A stretch of 64,000 nucleotides of DNA from Phycomyces nitens (lineage: Eukaryota; Mucoromycota; Mucoromycetes; Mucorales; Phycomycetaceae). The translations under genes and the position numbers were made by a program. Below, one piece after another: positions 63,626 through 64,000 of this stretch (position 1 is the first letter of the stretch; each line of letters starts with the position of its first letter). Below the pieces are notes generated by a model, which saw only the letters and a list, made by a program, of their open reading frames with translations, ran no database searches and was not told the DNA's origin. Location of the stretch: the NCBI GenBank assembly GCA_022702545.1, contig JAHRBC010000006.1, positions 3,685,501-3,749,500 on the forward strand, given 5' to 3'.

Positions 63626-64000
63626 ATGTGCGCTCCCATTCCAACTCATCCTTTCCACAATGGCCATCTAGACAAATACTCACTGGCCGCATTCACTGGT
63701 ACCATCATCATGATAAAAATTATTTTCACTTTCTCTCTTAGATTGGCCAAACAACTTATGTAAGGATGCCATCGGCACCAGGTAAATTTTTTTCTTTCAA
63801 TCATACTTGTTCCCTCTCTGACTCTATTCCATTGTAGACTGCCCTTTCTATTCACGCCATCGGCCTCCTCCATCATTCGCGATTGTAATCATAAAGGTAA
63901 TATTCTTTATAAATCTCTTTTTACTTATCTAAAATATTATTCAGACTATTTATTAATAATTATTATGTGTTTTATAGACTCACTTGGGCTTCCTTTGCAC
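63626..64000 (+). CDS. Element D gene 3, 5' part (cut by window end)
   Basis: ATG 63626 starts the same MCAPI product as in E and H. The first three micro-exons and their GT-AG sites are present, and a fourth acceptor (TATAG near 63972-63976) is visible before the window ends. Amino-acid substitutions relative to E are few, which suggests the frame is kept. Confidence 0.5.

Larger units (their letters stand above)
34073..64000 (+). mobile_element. Element C: decayed CACTG element, host of the right nest (right end outside)
   Basis: The left end is CACTGCAAAAATC at 34073, inside LTR b. Gene 1 (34313-37394) and gene 2 (37492-38720) have the standard convergent layout, but both are broken. At 39469, within the expected gene 3 or terminal region, element D is inserted. 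The C right end is therefore beyond 64000, and its target duplication cannot be checked. Confidence 0.85.
39469..64000 (+). mobile_element. Element D: CACTG element, split by E (right end outside)
   Basis: The left end is CACTGGAAAAATGGGC at 39469, and the presumed duplication is TAT (39466-39468). It contains gene 1 (39711-42797), gene 2 (42926-42978 continuing at 62076-63191) and the start of gene 3 (63626 on). Element E sits in the last exon of gene 2 with duplication TTG. The right end is beyond 64000. Confidence 0.9.

Overview
The window is about 64 kb of AT-rich, intron-rich eukaryotic DNA. It is almost entirely transposons nested inside transposons. Short GT-AG introns of roughly 40-90 nt, pyrimidine-rich promoters, a Ty3/gypsy element and CACTA-type (Tnp2/Plavaka-like) transposases point to a filamentous fungus. 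An early-diverging Mucoromycota genome is the best fit, but that is an inference. The only host gene I can support is a tRNA-Lys(CUU) at 32969-33041. No cellular protein-coding gene was recognised.

Left nest (1040-32271). A 348-bp solo LTR was split by a Plavaka/CACTA-type element A (1310-31838, duplicated AAC). A was hit in its gene 2 by a related, internally deleted element B (5977-29273, duplicated AGA). B was hit by a Ty3/gypsy retrotransposon J (8488-28285, duplicated TATG). J was hit in pol by a CACTG-ended element H (12435-26149, duplicated CAT). H was hit in an intron by another CACTG element I (13226-20579, duplicated CAA). Removing each insertion with one copy of its duplication rejoins the broken host sequence, which makes the order of events firm. 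A further Plavaka end (K) occupies 1-762.

Middle (31839-34072). This part holds more solo LTRs, the tRNA gene, and two LTRs of another family whose insertion points lie about 11 bp upstream of the tRNA.

Right nest (34073-64000). CACTG element C, decayed and running off the window, contains D, which also runs off the window. D contains E (42979-62075, duplicated TTG), a near-identical sister of H. E is split by F (43683-49852, GAC) and G (51117-57676, CTT). F and G keep intact reading frames and are the best candidates for active elements.

Gene organisation. Each well-preserved CACTG element has the same layout. Gene 1 is a transposase of about 940-960 aa with an N-terminal zinc finger and acidic linker in small 5' exons and one large catalytic exon. 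Gene 2 is convergent, about 350 aa, with four phase-0 exons, an N-terminal coiled coil and a conserved Ser-Trp-Arg-Ser-Asp-Glu block. Gene 3 is divergent from gene 2, tiny (42-87 aa) and built from micro-exons. Gene 1 and gene 2 look like the TnpD/TnpA pair of En/Spm. Gene 3 is not something I recognise and is the main candidate for a previously undescribed component. Element A has the same three kinds of gene in a different order (gene 1 reversed, then gene 3 and gene 2 forward).
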